The notes under the pieces: model-generated
Database searches by the model: none
What the model was told of the DNA's origin: nothing
What the model saw: the letters and a program-made list of their open reading frames with translations, nothing else
Translations under genes and position numbers: made by a program
Part shown: in pieces, positions 8,319-17,682 of the stretch
How positions within the stretch are numbered: the first letter of the stretch is position 1
Layout of the letters: every line of letters starts with the position of its first letter
Assembly: GCF_000968375.1 (NCBI RefSeq)
Contig: NZ_CP009933.1
Span: 2,976,001 to 3,040,000 of the forward strand
Length of the DNA: 64,000 bases
Source: Clostridium scatologenes
Lineage (GTDB): Bacteria; Bacillota; Clostridia; Clostridiales; Clostridiaceae
Direction: 5' to 3'

Positions 8319-8742
8319 TTATATTCACCTTCCCTTGATCAGTTATAGCTGTAAATTCAATTGATAACTTATCTTCCTCATAATTTACTTTAAAACCTTC
8401 AGTTCTAAGGATATGTGAGTTTGCACTTAAACACTCCCTTACCAATCTTTTAGCTTCGCTTTCTACTAAGCCATTGCTAAACCCTTGTCCTATAATACTA
8501 TCTAAATCATGGCCATAGCTATTAGAATAAATACTATAAGTCATTTTCATAGTATGAAGTGCTTTCCACATCCATATTTTTAAAGCTTCTTTTCCTTCTA
8601 CTACTTGAAACTTACCATCCTTTAATAAAAAATTATTTTTTTCAAAATCCCATGCATATTCTTTTGGAATACTTGAGGTTGCCATTGCTGAGCTTTCTGT
8701 TGCTGTATTTAAATTAGAAACATAATCAGGAAAAATACTCAT
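8311..8742 (-). CDS. baseplate wedge protein, XkdS-like (DUF2634, gp25 type)
   Basis: 143 residues. The pattern YAWDFEKNNFLLKDGKFQVVEGKEALKIWMWKALHT..IYSNSYGHDLDSIIGQG is characteristic of DUF2634, the functional counterpart of T4 gp25. An AAGGAGG precedes the ATG. It lies between the XkdP/XkdR-like genes and baseplate J. Confidence 0.9.
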   Translation of the reverse strand: MSIFPDYVSNLNTATESSAMATSSIPKEYAWDFEKNNFLLKDGKFQVVEGKEALKIWMWKALHTMKMTYSIYSNSYGHDLDSIIGQGFSNGLVESEAKRLVRECLSANSHILRTEGFKVNYEEDKLSIEFTAITDQGKVNINV

Positions 8743-8760
8743 GTATTCCCTCCTTTCTTA

Positions 8761-9186
8761 CTATGAAAGCTTTTTATATTCTTTTAAGCTTAAAGTAAAT
8801 TCAATATCTCTACTCATTGCATTTTCTTTGTAAGTAAAGTTCTCAATAGAATATAAACTATTTATATTTGTTCCAGTTACAATAAACCGAATTGGCTTTC
8901 TCCAATGCATAAAAGTATCTAGTATCCAAACATAATCATAAGGGTCATCTCTTGGAGTACATACACAAAAATTATAATTTTGTGCAGGAAAAAAGCTACT
9001 AAATGTTATAGTAGCTAATTTCTTTTCCCCTATGATATTAATTTCTCCTAATCCTTCTGTTTCAAAAGTTTCGTTATTTGCACCAACTTGTACTTCAAAT
9101 GTTGGAGGATTAACAGGCAGCTGAAAAATCTGATTTTTATTAAGTTGGTTACCGTCTGTCCTTTCATCTTTAAACCAAAATTCCAC
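8761..9186 (-). CDS. tail hub-associated protein, XkdP-like without LysM
   Basis: 141 residues starting at GTG 9186 after AGGGGG. The segment FQLPVNPPTFEV..EGLGEINIIGEKKLATITFSSFFPA matches the N-terminal domain of XkdP-type proteins (gp53/LysM tail proteins). The usual C-terminal LysM domain is missing. The gene also sits downstream of XkdR-like instead of directly after the tape measure, so the order differs from PBSX. Peptidoglycan binding may instead be provided by the NlpC/P60 and transglycosylase domains of neighbouring tail proteins. Confidence 0.75.
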   Translation of the reverse strand: MEFWFKDERTDGNQLNKNQIFQLPVNPPTFEVQVGANNETFETEGLGEINIIGEKKLATITFSSFFPAQNYNFCVCTPRDDPYDYVWILDTFMHWRKPIRFIVTGTNINSLYSIENFTYKENAMSRDIEFTLSLKEYKKLS

Positions 9187-9197
9187 AACATTACCCC

Positions 9198-9512
9198 CTA
9201 CACTAATTTATCTATAACAAATAATTTTTGGTTGTCTTCAGTAGCAATACAAGCAACTCTTTCTCCAGTCTTAACGCCTTCATGTGTAATAGTTCCTGTA
9301 ACTTGACCATCTGGACACGATAAACTAAAAGGTATATGATACTCCGTGACACTTTTACATATATATAAGTTATCACCTGTAAATAATCCTTCACCGTTGT
9401 AAATGCTTATGATAAGAGGGTTTTCTTTAGCTACAATACCCACGATCACGCCCATATAACTTTCATTATCTCTGCCCCTTATTTCTTTAGCAAAATCTAT
9501 ATCATAACTCAT
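9198..9512 (-). CDS. tail protein, XkdR-like (DUF2577)
   Basis: 104 residues with MGVIVGIVAKENPLIISIYNGEGLFTGDNLYIC, the recognisable core of DUF2577/XkdR proteins, small beta-rich baseplate hub factors. AGGAGG lies before the ATG. It starts about 15 bases after the hub protein gene ends. Confidence 0.8.
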   Translation of the reverse strand: MSYDIDFAKEIRGRDNESYMGVIVGIVAKENPLIISIYNGEGLFTGDNLYICKSVTEYHIPFSLSCPDGQVTGTITHEGVKTGERVACIATEDNQKLFVIDKLV

Positions 9513-9526
9513 TTTATCTATACCTC

Positions 9527-10900
9527 CTAGATAACCCTTACTGCTGCATTACAATCACCATAAGTAGAAAATCGACTTATTTTAACTACATCTCCTGTAT
9601 GCGGACAATGAATAAATTGGTCATTTCCTATGTAAATGCCTACATGCCCAGTGTTATGGAAAAATAAAATATCTCCTGCAGTTGCTTCTTGAATACTTAT
9701 TCTTGTTCCTTGATTTATCATATCATAGGTATAGGCAGTTAAATTGTATCCAAAATGATTAAATACATAGGCTACATAACTACTACAATCAAAGCTATTC
9801 GGAGGATTACCTCCCCCATTAACGTACGGAACACCAAGAAACTGTTTAGCAAAGGCAATTATTTGATCAGTCTTACTACTTACGCTACTAGAATTATCAC
9901 TATTATTATTAGAACTACTGGCTGCTGTTAATTCTTCAGGATCTGCAAAAGTAACTCCACTAAAATCTATAACAAAAGTTACTTTATGTATACCATTATT
10001 AAGAGAATGTTGTGCAGATTTTATCTTGTAATATCCTTGCAGCCCATATCTTGCAATACTAATATAAATACTTCTTTTCGCCCTAATATCTTCGCAATTT
10101 TCTATATCTACTAAGGTACAAGTTAATTCCCTTTTTGTTCCGTTGTAAGCATATAAATACTTATTAGCAACATTTTGTGCTTGTGCTGCACTGCCTTTTT
10201 CTATAGTTACCACCTTACTAAGCCTGCCGAATATTTTTATGCTATTATCATCATTTGCGTGAGCATATGAACCTGTATCACTTTCTTCGTTTGAAGCTAC
10301 ATCTACATAGTTTACCATCTCTTCCATACTTCTAGTTACTGAAAAATCAGTGCCTAATGCATACTTGCAATCAAGTTTTAAATTACTTATTCTATCTATC
10401 CAAAGAACATTACCTCTCATTTCCATGCATACATCTTCGCCAAGCTCAAGTTTACATTGCTCCAAAATGTCCTTTATAATATCTGAAACTGCCTTTCCTT
10501 TGTAAAATTTGCTTATCTTTGTACTAAGTGCTGTGCAAGCTCCACCTATACCCTGTCTATTTAAAAGTGCATAAATAGCATCTTTAGCGTTTAAGCCGTT
10601 AAATTGGATTATATCTTCATTCTTATTAAGATAAAATGCATAATCCATAGCAGTATAACTGCTTGTTTTATCTTTATTAGTTTTATTTACAATAACGCCT
10701 TGAAACACTACCTTACTATCTTTTTTTAAAGTTAGATGACTTCTTCCTTCTGCCAGGTCTAACGTACTATCGAAGGTTAGACTTACGGCTAGTGTGTCAG
10801 AATCATCTGCCCAACTAAAACTACCACATCTATCGATTATATCCTCTGGTTGTGGAAGTTCACCTTTGCCTATTATATGGTTAGTATACAAGGTCCACAT
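9527..10900 (-). CDS. tail hub protein XkdQ fused to an NlpC/P60 endopeptidase
   Basis: About 457 residues from ATG 10900 (AAAGGAG upstream; an upstream in-frame ATG lacks a site). The first 320 residues are XkdQ-like (gpD/gp27-type hub: LTFDSTLDLAEGRSHLTLKKDSKVVF, then NKYLYAYNGTKRELTCTL). A Ser/Asn linker leads to an NlpC/P60 domain with the catalytic Cys in SFDCSSYV (about residue 368) and His in GHVGIYIG (about residue 417). In PBSX these functions lie in separate genes. The fusion puts a cell-wall peptidase at the spike that punctures the cell. Confidence 0.9.
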   Translation of the reverse strand: MWTLYTNHIIGKGELPQPEDIIDRCGSFSWADDSDTLAVSLTFDSTLDLAEGRSHLTLKKDSKVVFQGVIVNKTNKDKTSSYTAMDYAFYLNKNEDIIQFNGLNAKDAIYALLNRQGIGGACTALSTKISKFYKGKAVSDIIKDILEQCKLELGEDVCMEMRGNVLWIDRISNLKLDCKYALGTDFSVTRSMEEMVNYVDVASNEESDTGSYAHANDDNSIKIFGRLSKVVTIEKGSAAQAQNVANKYLYAYNGTKRELTCTLVDIENCEDIRAKRSIYISIARYGLQGYYKIKSAQHSLNNGIHKVTFVIDFSGVTFADPEELTAASSSNNNSDNSSSVSSKTDQIIAFAKQFLGVPYVNGGGNPPNSFDCSSYVAYVFNHFGYNLTAYTYDMINQGTRISIQEATAGDILFFHNTGHVGIYIGNDQFIHCPHTGDVVKISRFSTYGDCNAAVRVI

Positions 10901-10931
10901 TATTAAAAACGCTCCTTTTATTAAAATTACA

Positions 10932-10968
10932 TAAAATAAAAACACCTTATTTCTAAGATGTTTTTGCT
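10932..10968 (-). terminator. terminator-like hairpin between tape measure and hub genes
   Basis: Minus strand: AAAAACATCTTA, GAAA loop, TAAGGTGTTTTTATTTTA. A stem of about 11 bp followed by a T-rich tract sits inside the tail operon, so it probably works as a partial terminator that lowers baseplate gene expression or needs antitermination. Confidence 0.55.
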
Positions 10969-10976
10969 AAAACTTT

Positions 10977-13900
10977 CTACATATTATTTAATGCAAGCCT
11001 TACTTTTTTAACTATATGTTCGCCTGCCCTATCGAAAAATTCTTCTTCACCTACAGTTAAACCATTAAAATTAATTATTATCTTTACATCTTTCTTATCA
11101 GTTTCTTTTTTATCACCATTTATATAACTATCTGCTATATCTAAAAGTTGCTGAGAATGAGAACTATTTTTCTTCAACGGAATTGCTGCTTCTGCATATT
11201 GTCCTTCACCAAAAATTGATGCTCTATCTGCTATACCTCCATTAGAATATCCTACATATGATCGTCCTTCGGCTAAAGCACGAATACCTGGAACATTATA
11301 TACAGTTCCATATCTTGATTTTATATATTGTATTCCTGCTGCAATATTAGATACAGGATCATATATGTTCGTCATTCCTGGAAGGTGATAATCAGCCATA
11401 TTTTCACCTGTTAATTGCATAAGCCCACGGCTAGGATCACCATGCTGTGCATTATAATCCCATAAATTTATGTCCATTGGATTTCCACCAGATTCATGTT
11501 CAATAATTTCTGATAAAGGTCCAAACCAATCACTAGGAGCTCCTGTTAGTGCCATAGCTGTTGCTATCCACATTTTTAAATTTCCACTTATTGCTCCACC
11601 AGCTGATGATGTAATACTTCCTATCCAATTTTCAATAAATCCACTTACATCCTTTGAAGACATACCATTTACAAGTCCTTGCATTAAAAATCCACCCATG
11701 TCAAACATAACTTTTGAAGGGGAATGAATTCCAAATCCTGTTTTGAACTGCTGTATAACCTTATCTGTAAGTGTTTTTACAATGCTAATTAAATTATTCG
11801 AAGAAGCTTGTATTCCTGCTCCAAGTTCTTGGATAACTTGTTTTCCATAGCTATTACTTTCTGTAGATAATTGAGAATATACAGTTTTAACATTAGTACT
11901 CATATTAGTTGTTGGATCTATTACTAATTTTGTATTATTCTTTATACCTGTGCCAAAATTCTTTAGCATATCAACTGAATAAGTATCGAAATCAGAAAGT
12001 GGCCCTTTGTCAGGAACACTAAAATGTATTAATTCCCTTATTTTTGTGGCCATAAAAGTAACTGCATCAGTAACAGATTTGGTGTTATTTCTTATACCTT
12101 TAGCCAAATTATTGGGCATGTCTTTACCCCATTCACCAGCTTGTTGAGATATGGATTTAGTTTGATTCTTTATTCCTGTTGTAAAATTAATATTTGAGAC
12201 TTGTTCATTTTTAGGTTTTATCATATTCATAGATTCTCTATTGCTGTGTATCCTAGTACCTCCTGGAAGCTCTACAAGTTCTGGACCAGCTTCATTTATC
12301 CATGTTAGTCCACCTCTCCAATAATTTGTACCTAATGCATTATTTCCAGTATAAAAATTATAATTTTGATTCTTTTTTCCAGTAATAAGATCATATTGAC
12401 CAGGCGTATTATTTAGCTTTGGTGTATTGTCTTTTACCTCCTTTCCATTCCAACTATCAAGCCAATCGACTGCTGTCTTTATTGCATCAGCTACATGATT
12501 AAATATGCTTATAACTCCATCCAAAATAGGAGATATTATATCATACATATCTTTTACTACTGGTGCTACATTACCAAATATATCTACAGCTACTCCTATA
12601 GCTTTTGCTCCTACTTTAAAAGCAGATTCTATTAAACTTTGAACTCCTGGCATAATATCTTGAACTTTTCCCCATAAATCTTTAATTATCGGAATTATAT
12701 TTTCTTTTATTATAATCCAAAATATTTCTAAATGTGGTTTTACTCTATCAATAAACTCTGTAAATATTTTTATTATTGGCGGAACATATTTTTTTATTAC
12801 GTTAAATATAGAACTCATTGCTGGTATAACATATTCTTTTCCTAAATTACTAAGAAAATTAAATACTGGAATTAAATAAATTTTTATTTTACTTCCAGCT
12901 TTCACAATATCCTCCGCAAATTTAGTAAACTTATCTGTATTTTTACTTAATAAAGTAGCTAAAGGTGTTAAAACTTTATTTATTATAGGTAAGAAAACTT
13001 TTCCAAAGTTTATACCTATCGTTTTCAAGTTTGCTTCAATTTTCTTCCACTGTCCTGCTGTTATTTTACTTAATTCACTTGCACCACCAGCAAATGCTTT
13101 TCCTAAACTACCTTTATCATTTATTTGGGTCTTAAAATAATTGTCAATGCCTCCTGACTTGCTTATATCATTTTGAGATATATTAACTCCAAAACCATCC
13201 ATGCTTTTAGTTTCGCCTTTTTTTAAATCTGATAAAGCATTCATAGCATCCATTAAACTTTTTCCAGGGTTTAAAGCTGCCATGTTCTCGCTTAATTTTA
13301 CTAAATCCATGCCTTCTTTAGTATTACCATTAGTTATATTTAATGCTTTTCGACCTGCCGACATAAACTCAGATGGTAAAAATGGGGCCGCATTTATTTG
13401 TGATTTAAGCTGTGATATATAATCATTAGTCATTTTCTGTATATCTTGAGAACTTGACATTTGATTATTATTTCCTATAACATGTTTCATTACTACTTCT
13501 TCTTGTTCTGATTCAGCTGCTGCACCTATAGTATTTTTCCCAATTTTATCTGCTAAATCTTTTAAACTATTCACTTTATCCGTGATACTTTTTATCACTT
13601 TACTTACTTCATCCTTAGCCTTAAATACAACTTGAAAAGGTCTACTTACTAAAGACTTAACTTCTTTTCCGATATTTTTTATACTGTTACTTGCTGAATC
13701 TTTAGCTGCTATCATAATTTGAATATTCTTTTTAATTTCATTAAGTTGTTTCTTTGTTTCTGCTATAGTATTAATAGGCGCCTCTATTAATATTTGACTT
13801 CTCACATTCTTTTTAATTCCATCTAATTGTTTTTTCGTTTCTGCTATATTTTCTAAGGTTTTATTTATATTAACTTCAATTTTAACTTGTACTTTTGTCA

Positions 13901-14033
13901 TACTAATTAAGTTTATACTTTGTTTTGCTTCTTCTACTGTTTTTCTAAAATTATCAGTGTATTGAATGCTTTGTTTAATTGCATTTATATACATACTAGT
14001 ATCTAACGTCATTTTTGCACTTATTTCTGGCAC
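10977..14033 (-). CDS. tail tape measure protein with C-terminal lytic transglycosylase
   Basis: About 1018 residues from GTG 14033, chosen because GGGAGG lies seven bases before it. The N-terminal third is helical and repetitive (two INTIAETKKQLxxIKKN-like units), then hydrophobic helices around the middle, then repeated LGxGIxxNTKxV segments. Near residue 845 an SLT-type domain has the catalytic Glu in IIEHESGGNP followed by SRGLMQLTGENM and GIQYIKSRYG. It sets tail length (about 1000 residues implies a tail near 150 nm by the usual 1.5 A per residue rule) and degrades peptidoglycan during injection. XkdO is the PBSX counterpart. Confidence 0.93.
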   Translation of the reverse strand: MPEISAKMTLDTSMYINAIKQSIQYTDNFRKTVEEAKQSINLISMTKVQVKIEVNINKTLENIAETKKQLDGIKKNVRSQILIEAPINTIAETKKQLNEIKKNIQIMIAAKDSASNSIKNIGKEVKSLVSRPFQVVFKAKDEVSKVIKSITDKVNSLKDLADKIGKNTIGAAAESEQEEVVMKHVIGNNNQMSSSQDIQKMTNDYISQLKSQINAAPFLPSEFMSAGRKALNITNGNTKEGMDLVKLSENMAALNPGKSLMDAMNALSDLKKGETKSMDGFGVNISQNDISKSGGIDNYFKTQINDKGSLGKAFAGGASELSKITAGQWKKIEANLKTIGINFGKVFLPIINKVLTPLATLLSKNTDKFTKFAEDIVKAGSKIKIYLIPVFNFLSNLGKEYVIPAMSSIFNVIKKYVPPIIKIFTEFIDRVKPHLEIFWIIIKENIIPIIKDLWGKVQDIMPGVQSLIESAFKVGAKAIGVAVDIFGNVAPVVKDMYDIISPILDGVISIFNHVADAIKTAVDWLDSWNGKEVKDNTPKLNNTPGQYDLITGKKNQNYNFYTGNNALGTNYWRGGLTWINEAGPELVELPGGTRIHSNRESMNMIKPKNEQVSNINFTTGIKNQTKSISQQAGEWGKDMPNNLAKGIRNNTKSVTDAVTFMATKIRELIHFSVPDKGPLSDFDTYSVDMLKNFGTGIKNNTKLVIDPTTNMSTNVKTVYSQLSTESNSYGKQVIQELGAGIQASSNNLISIVKTLTDKVIQQFKTGFGIHSPSKVMFDMGGFLMQGLVNGMSSKDVSGFIENWIGSITSSAGGAISGNLKMWIATAMALTGAPSDWFGPLSEIIEHESGGNPMDINLWDYNAQHGDPSRGLMQLTGENMADYHLPGMTNIYDPVSNIAAGIQYIKSRYGTVYNVPGIRALAEGRSYVGYSNGGIADRASIFGEGQYAEAAIPLKKNSSHSQQLLDIADSYINGDKKETDKKDVKIIINFNGLTVGEEEFFDRAGEHIVKKVRLALNNM

Positions 14034-14087
14034 TTTCTCACCTCCCATCTAAAAAATCTATAAAAATAAGACTATAACTCTTTTAAT

Positions 14088-14689
14088 TTAAATTGATTCT
14101 GTTAAAAATACTGGGATTTTATTGCTTCTTATTTCTTTTCTTTCATTATTTTTATCCTCAATTTCTTTCTCATAAAAAGCTCTTAAAAAGATTTTATCCC
14201 CCAAACTTAAATTCCAATAGTCTGATGGAATATTAATTCTTTTCTCTTTCCAGAGACAGTACATCAAATTTGCTTCGCTGTCTCTGGTGATAAGTTTTTT
14301 ATTTCTTTAACTGAATCTTTACTAAATCCACTTAATTCATTTATTACATTAAATATTGCTGTTATTTCTCCAGGTAAAAATATATTATTTACAGCTTCTG
14401 CTGCATTAACTGCCCCAAACTGTTCTATAACCTGTTGGTTATTGAAGTCCGGATCTTTTATTCCAGAAACTACATATTTAGCTTGAATATTTTTTTCAGA
14501 TTCTACTTTTCCATCTGCATTTATTGACACTGCATTTTGAATATCTTCAAATTCATCTGCTGTAATTGATTGAACTGTAACTGAAAAAGGCTCTCCTAGA
14601 ACCTCTGACAATCTCTTTATTTCTATTTCTTTTGTTGGTCTAACTAATTTTGATTTGTCTAATTTTAATAATAAATCTATCTTACTCAT
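14088..14689 (-). CDS. tail assembly chaperone, frameshifted long form (G-GT type)
   Basis: Reading through the heptamer A AAA AAC (14300-14294) with a -1 slip joins the XkdN-like frame (14264-14689) to a second open frame that ends at TAA 14090-14088. The extension adds about 68 residues (for example EANLMYCLWKEKRINIPSDY and DKIFLRAFYEKEIEDKNERK). The second frame lacks its own ribosome binding site. Lambda G/GT and most long-tailed phages make their tape-measure chaperones this way. The slippery site and the two frames are visible; the slip itself is inferred. Confidence 0.75.
14264..14689 (-). CDS. tail assembly chaperone, short form (XkdN-like)
   Basis: 141 residues without frameshifting. 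PTKEIEIKRLSEVLGEPFSVTVQSITADEFEDIQN is typical of the XkdN family, and the position between tube and tape measure is that of lambda gpG. It is thought to coat the tape measure before tube polymerisation. See the long form for the frameshifted product. Confidence 0.88.
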   Translation of the reverse strand: MSKIDLLLKLDKSKLVRPTKEIEIKRLSEVLGEPFSVTVQSITADEFEDIQNAVSINADGKVESEKNIQAKYVVSGIKDPDFNNQQVIEQFGAVNAAEAVNNIFLPGEITAIFNVINELSGFSKDSVKEIKNLSPETAKQI

Positions 14690-14728
14690 AACTTTCCTCC
14701 CAAATTAAAAATGTTATTAAATGATTTT

Positions 14729-14752
14729 ACCCAGCATTTTTTAATGCTGGGT
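14729..14752 (-). terminator. strong intercistronic hairpin between tail tube and chaperone
   Basis: Perfect 10-bp stem ACCCAGCATT/AATGCTGGGT with a 4-nt loop. No T-run follows on the minus strand, so it is more likely an mRNA stabiliser or partial attenuator that lets the abundant tube protein be made in excess of the chaperone. Confidence 0.5.
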
Positions 14753-14785
14753 TTCTAAATTATTTTTACAATTATATAACTTTTC

Positions 14786-15241
14786 CTATTTGACTATGCT
14801 TGGATCAATAGTATCTAAAGCTTCCATATCTTCAAAAGTAAAAGGAATGGATTCAGTACCTAATTTATTAGATGACCAGTCTGCTACAGTCAATTCATCA
14901 AATTTGACACCACTAAGTTTAACTCTTGAAGTTCCTCCATTTCCTGGGTCACTTATTTTACTAATTAAAGTACAAACTGTTTCTATACCATCTCTAAGGT
15001 TATCCATTAAAAGTAATATCATTCTATCACTAACTTTATTTAAGGTCATCGTACCTGAACCATCCCATCCAACAGTCTTATGCTTTTTTGCATTAGTTCC
15101 ACACATAGGTACTTCAACTTTATTTAATTTAGCTTTAGCTTGAAATGCTGTACATTCTGCAACCTGAGCATCATTTAAAAATAAGGTTCCATAGTTTCCA
15201 TATATAGTTTTGGTTTCATCATAATATCCTTGTCTATTCAT
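14786..15241 (-). CDS. tail tube protein (XkdM-like)
   Basis: About 151 residues from ATG 15241 (AAGGA upstream; the in-frame GTG at 15253 is too close to the site). GNYGTLFLNDAQVAECTAFQAKAKLNKVEVPMCGTNAKKHKTVGWDGSGTMTLNKV matches tube proteins of the XkdM family, which stack as hexamers inside the sheath. It lies right after the sheath gene, as in nearly all contractile systems. Confidence 0.92.
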   Translation of the reverse strand: MNRQGYYDETKTIYGNYGTLFLNDAQVAECTAFQAKAKLNKVEVPMCGTNAKKHKTVGWDGSGTMTLNKVSDRMILLLMDNLRDGIETVCTLISKISDPGNGGTSRVKLSGVKFDELTVADWSSNKLGTESIPFTFEDMEALDTIDPSIVK

Positions 15242-15256
15242 ATATTTCACCATCCT

Positions 15257-16348
15257 TTAAATTGCAATTCCAAATTTAATATTTTCCATAGCATCTAAAA
15301 TCTTAATTGAAGCAGCTATAAATACTTGATCTTCTGTATTTGCCTCTTTAATCTCATTTTCTGACATTTGATCAACTGTTCTTCCATCTGTTGTTTTATA
15401 TCCAGAAGTTTTTAAATAAATCTTTTGAGCTGTTGTATCTATAAATACATTACTCTTACCTTTATCTAGTAAACCATCTAACTCAAGTCCATCAAAATAA
15501 TTGCTGATAGCGCTCATAAGTAAAATTTTATGGTCATAATCATTTTGTACCTTTCCTATATAATTATCTTCTACAGTAGATTTGATATCGTCATGTATTT
15601 GATCCATAATATCTATTATTTTTGTTTTCTTAAATATCTTTCCTTTATCTTCAGTAGTTGTAACCAAACTATTTACTGATCTTGCAACCTTAACTTTTCT
15701 CCCATCATTCATTAAGATCAATTTTCCAGCATCAATAGCAGTATCCATATCTGTTTTTGTAAGATGATCACAATCAATTAATTCTGGTAAAGGTGCATAA
15801 GTAGCACTTATAGATAATGGTGTTCCTGCAAGTAATCCAGCTATTCTTGCACAATATTCTTTAGCAGTATATGTTTTATTTACTGTCTTAATTGTAGAAG
15901 CACAAAAATCAATTATACCTTCATGATCTCCTGCTGTATTTGGAAGCACAACCTTAACCCTTCTATCGTTAAAATCTCTCAATTTTTTTATCCAAGTGGC
16001 AAATGCTGTAGTGTCTGCATCGGATATACCAGGTATTGCTAAATAATCCCAACTAATAGTTTCTAAGTAATGCTGAGCTTCTGTATAATCTGCAGCTGTA
16101 TCAGCTTGAACATAAACAATAACTTGTTTAGGAGGATACTTATATCCTATAAAGGCAAGATTAATTTGTTCTTGGTTATCAGCTGTTAATCCACTTGGAA
16201 TTTCCTCTGCTCCATTCAAAATCATAGGATTTACTTGAGGTACAGTTTTATCTCTCAATATTAATGCTACTATTCCTCTTGTACCTCTATCAATTGCAGT
16301 AGTACCTGTTTCTTTGAAAATTATATTTAATGATGGTAATCCCAACAT
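15257..16348 (-). CDS. tail sheath protein (XkdK-like)
   Basis: About 363 residues from the ATG six bases after GGAG. LPSLNIIFKETGTTAIDRGTRGIVALILRD is the standard start of clostridial and PBSX sheath proteins, and the C-terminal half (NDGRKVKVARSVNSLVTTTEDKG, then NYFDGLELDGLLDKGKSNVFID) forms the conserved sheath core. Presence of a sheath plus tube proves a contractile tail. Confidence 0.95.
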   Translation of the reverse strand: MLGLPSLNIIFKETGTTAIDRGTRGIVALILRDKTVPQVNPMILNGAEEIPSGLTADNQEQINLAFIGYKYPPKQVIVYVQADTAADYTEAQHYLETISWDYLAIPGISDADTTAFATWIKKLRDFNDRRVKVVLPNTAGDHEGIIDFCASTIKTVNKTYTAKEYCARIAGLLAGTPLSISATYAPLPELIDCDHLTKTDMDTAIDAGKLILMNDGRKVKVARSVNSLVTTTEDKGKIFKKTKIIDIMDQIHDDIKSTVEDNYIGKVQNDYDHKILLMSAISNYFDGLELDGLLDKGKSNVFIDTTAQKIYLKTSGYKTTDGRTVDQMSENEIKEANTEDQVFIAASIKILDAMENIKFGIAI

Positions 16349-16427
16349 AATCATCTCCTTTTTTATAATTACTTTTAAATATCTTACTCATCCTCTTTTA
16401 ACAATTACTTTAAAAACATTTTCAAAA

Positions 16428-16871
16428 TCATTTACCCATCCCCTCCTTAAAATGAAGTTTTCTCATAGGCTTAATATTTTCTTCAGTTTCAACCTCTTCA
16501 CGAATTGAAACTAAATAATTTAAACTTATTTGAAAATGAAGCACAAAATCAACTATCTCATATTCTATTTTCACTATAGTTAGAACCCTGTCTTTCACTT
16601 GTATACAAAATTTAAAACTTCTTTCTAAACTATCAGCCATATCATAAAGTTCATCATTATTTTCTTCTTTAGCAAAATACTGAACATCTACAATTAAAGT
16701 AGGATTTTTAGTGAAAAAATTTGTTCTAATTGTATTTACAGGAATTAACTCAATAAAAAAAGCAGGTGGACTAAACCCCTGTCTTATCTCTTCATCATAT
16801 ACCTTTATATTAGAAAACTCCGTACTTAATTTTAGAGTTACAGCATCTTTAATATCTTTAAATGTAATCAT
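16428..16871 (-). CDS. tail completion/terminator protein (XkdJ-like)
   Basis: 147 residues with ITFKDIKDAVTLKLSTEFSNIKVYDEEIRQGFSPPAFFIELIP, the pattern of the small tail terminator proteins placed just before the sheath gene in clostridial phages. It overlaps the gp10-like gene by four bases (ATGA). Assignment rests on pattern and gene order. Confidence 0.8.
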   Translation of the reverse strand: MITFKDIKDAVTLKLSTEFSNIKVYDEEIRQGFSPPAFFIELIPVNTIRTNFFTKNPTLIVDVQYFAKEENNDELYDMADSLERSFKFCIQVKDRVLTIVKIEYEIVDFVLHFQISLNYLVSIREEVETEENIKPMRKLHFKEGMGK

Positions 16872-17320
16872 GAATCTAACTCCTTAATTGTTCTATCAAG
16901 CCATTCTGACAAATGTTCAGGTAGTTCTTTACTAAGCTGCTCTACACCTACTTTAAGCATATGTCTTCCAGGTATAAAAACCATTTTATTATGTGATTTA
17001 TATTTTTCACCACTTTTAATTTTCTCTAATTTCGACCTATATCCATACTCAATATTTTCTGCATGAGGTGAGTTATTAAATACTTCTATATAGTATCCAT
17101 TATCATCACTTACTAAATTACCTATCTTCCAGTTATCTATTAAACTTTCTTCTGAAGTACTATGCTTATAATGCACATTTGAAGACTTATTCTTTAAATT
17201 TTCTAAAAAACTATTTGAAAGTTTCAAAATTTCTTTTTCTAGTTCCCTAGGAAAATCAACATTTGTAAAATTCATTAAAGCATTTTGAAACTGATATAAT
17301 TCATCTATCTCAAATCCCAT
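16868..17320 (-). CDS. HK97 gp10-like head-tail protein (XkdI-like)
   Basis: 150 residues with FNNSPHAENIEYGYR and FIPGRHMLKVGVEQL, signatures of the HK97 gp10 / phage neck protein family. It helps join head and tail. Its start touches the stop of the upstream connector gene (base 17320 shared). Confidence 0.88.
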   Translation of the reverse strand: MGFEIDELYQFQNALMNFTNVDFPRELEKEILKLSNSFLENLKNKSSNVHYKHSTSEESLIDNWKIGNLVSDDNGYYIEVFNNSPHAENIEYGYRSKLEKIKSGEKYKSHNKMVFIPGRHMLKVGVEQLSKELPEHLSEWLDRTIKELDS

Positions 17321-17682
17321 TATGCTTTATCCTTTCTTAGAAGAGGTACTTCTAAATGACTTAAATAAGGAAAAAATTCTCCTGCTTCATACTTTCTCTT
17401 TATACCATTTTCAAAAATAATTTCTACATCATCACCTGCAGTTATAGGTGTATCTGTTGAACAGAACATAAGCACATTATATCGAATATTATTAGTGATA
17501 TCTGTTTGATTTACATTGCTTGTATCTTTCTTTGAAATTGCACATTTAACATTTTCTGCCTTCATACCTGATTTAAATGCTGTAGCTCCATTAAATTTTT
17601 TATACTCTATTTGACCATATATTGCAGCTTTATCAAAATAAGTTAACTCTAATATTTCAGCTTCTGTCATATTACCAATCAA
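17320..17682 (-). CDS. head closure protein (XkdH-like)
   Basis: 120 residues, placed between the gp6-like adaptor and the gp10-like protein, the usual slot for the head closure protein. Contains YGQIEYKKFNGATAFKSGMKAENVKCAISKK. It overlaps the adaptor gene by 11 bp. The family is assigned mainly from order. Confidence 0.75.
   Translation of the reverse strand: MIGNMTEAEILELTYFDKAAIYGQIEYKKFNGATAFKSGMKAENVKCAISKKDTSNVNQTDITNNIRYNVLMFCSTDTPITAGDDVEIIFENGIKRKYEAGEFFPYLSHLEVPLLRKDKA

Noticed and set aside
9212..9394. Overlapping frame inside the XkdR-like gene
   Set aside because: Leu-rich shadow frame without a start site; the XkdR-like frame is clearly the coding one.
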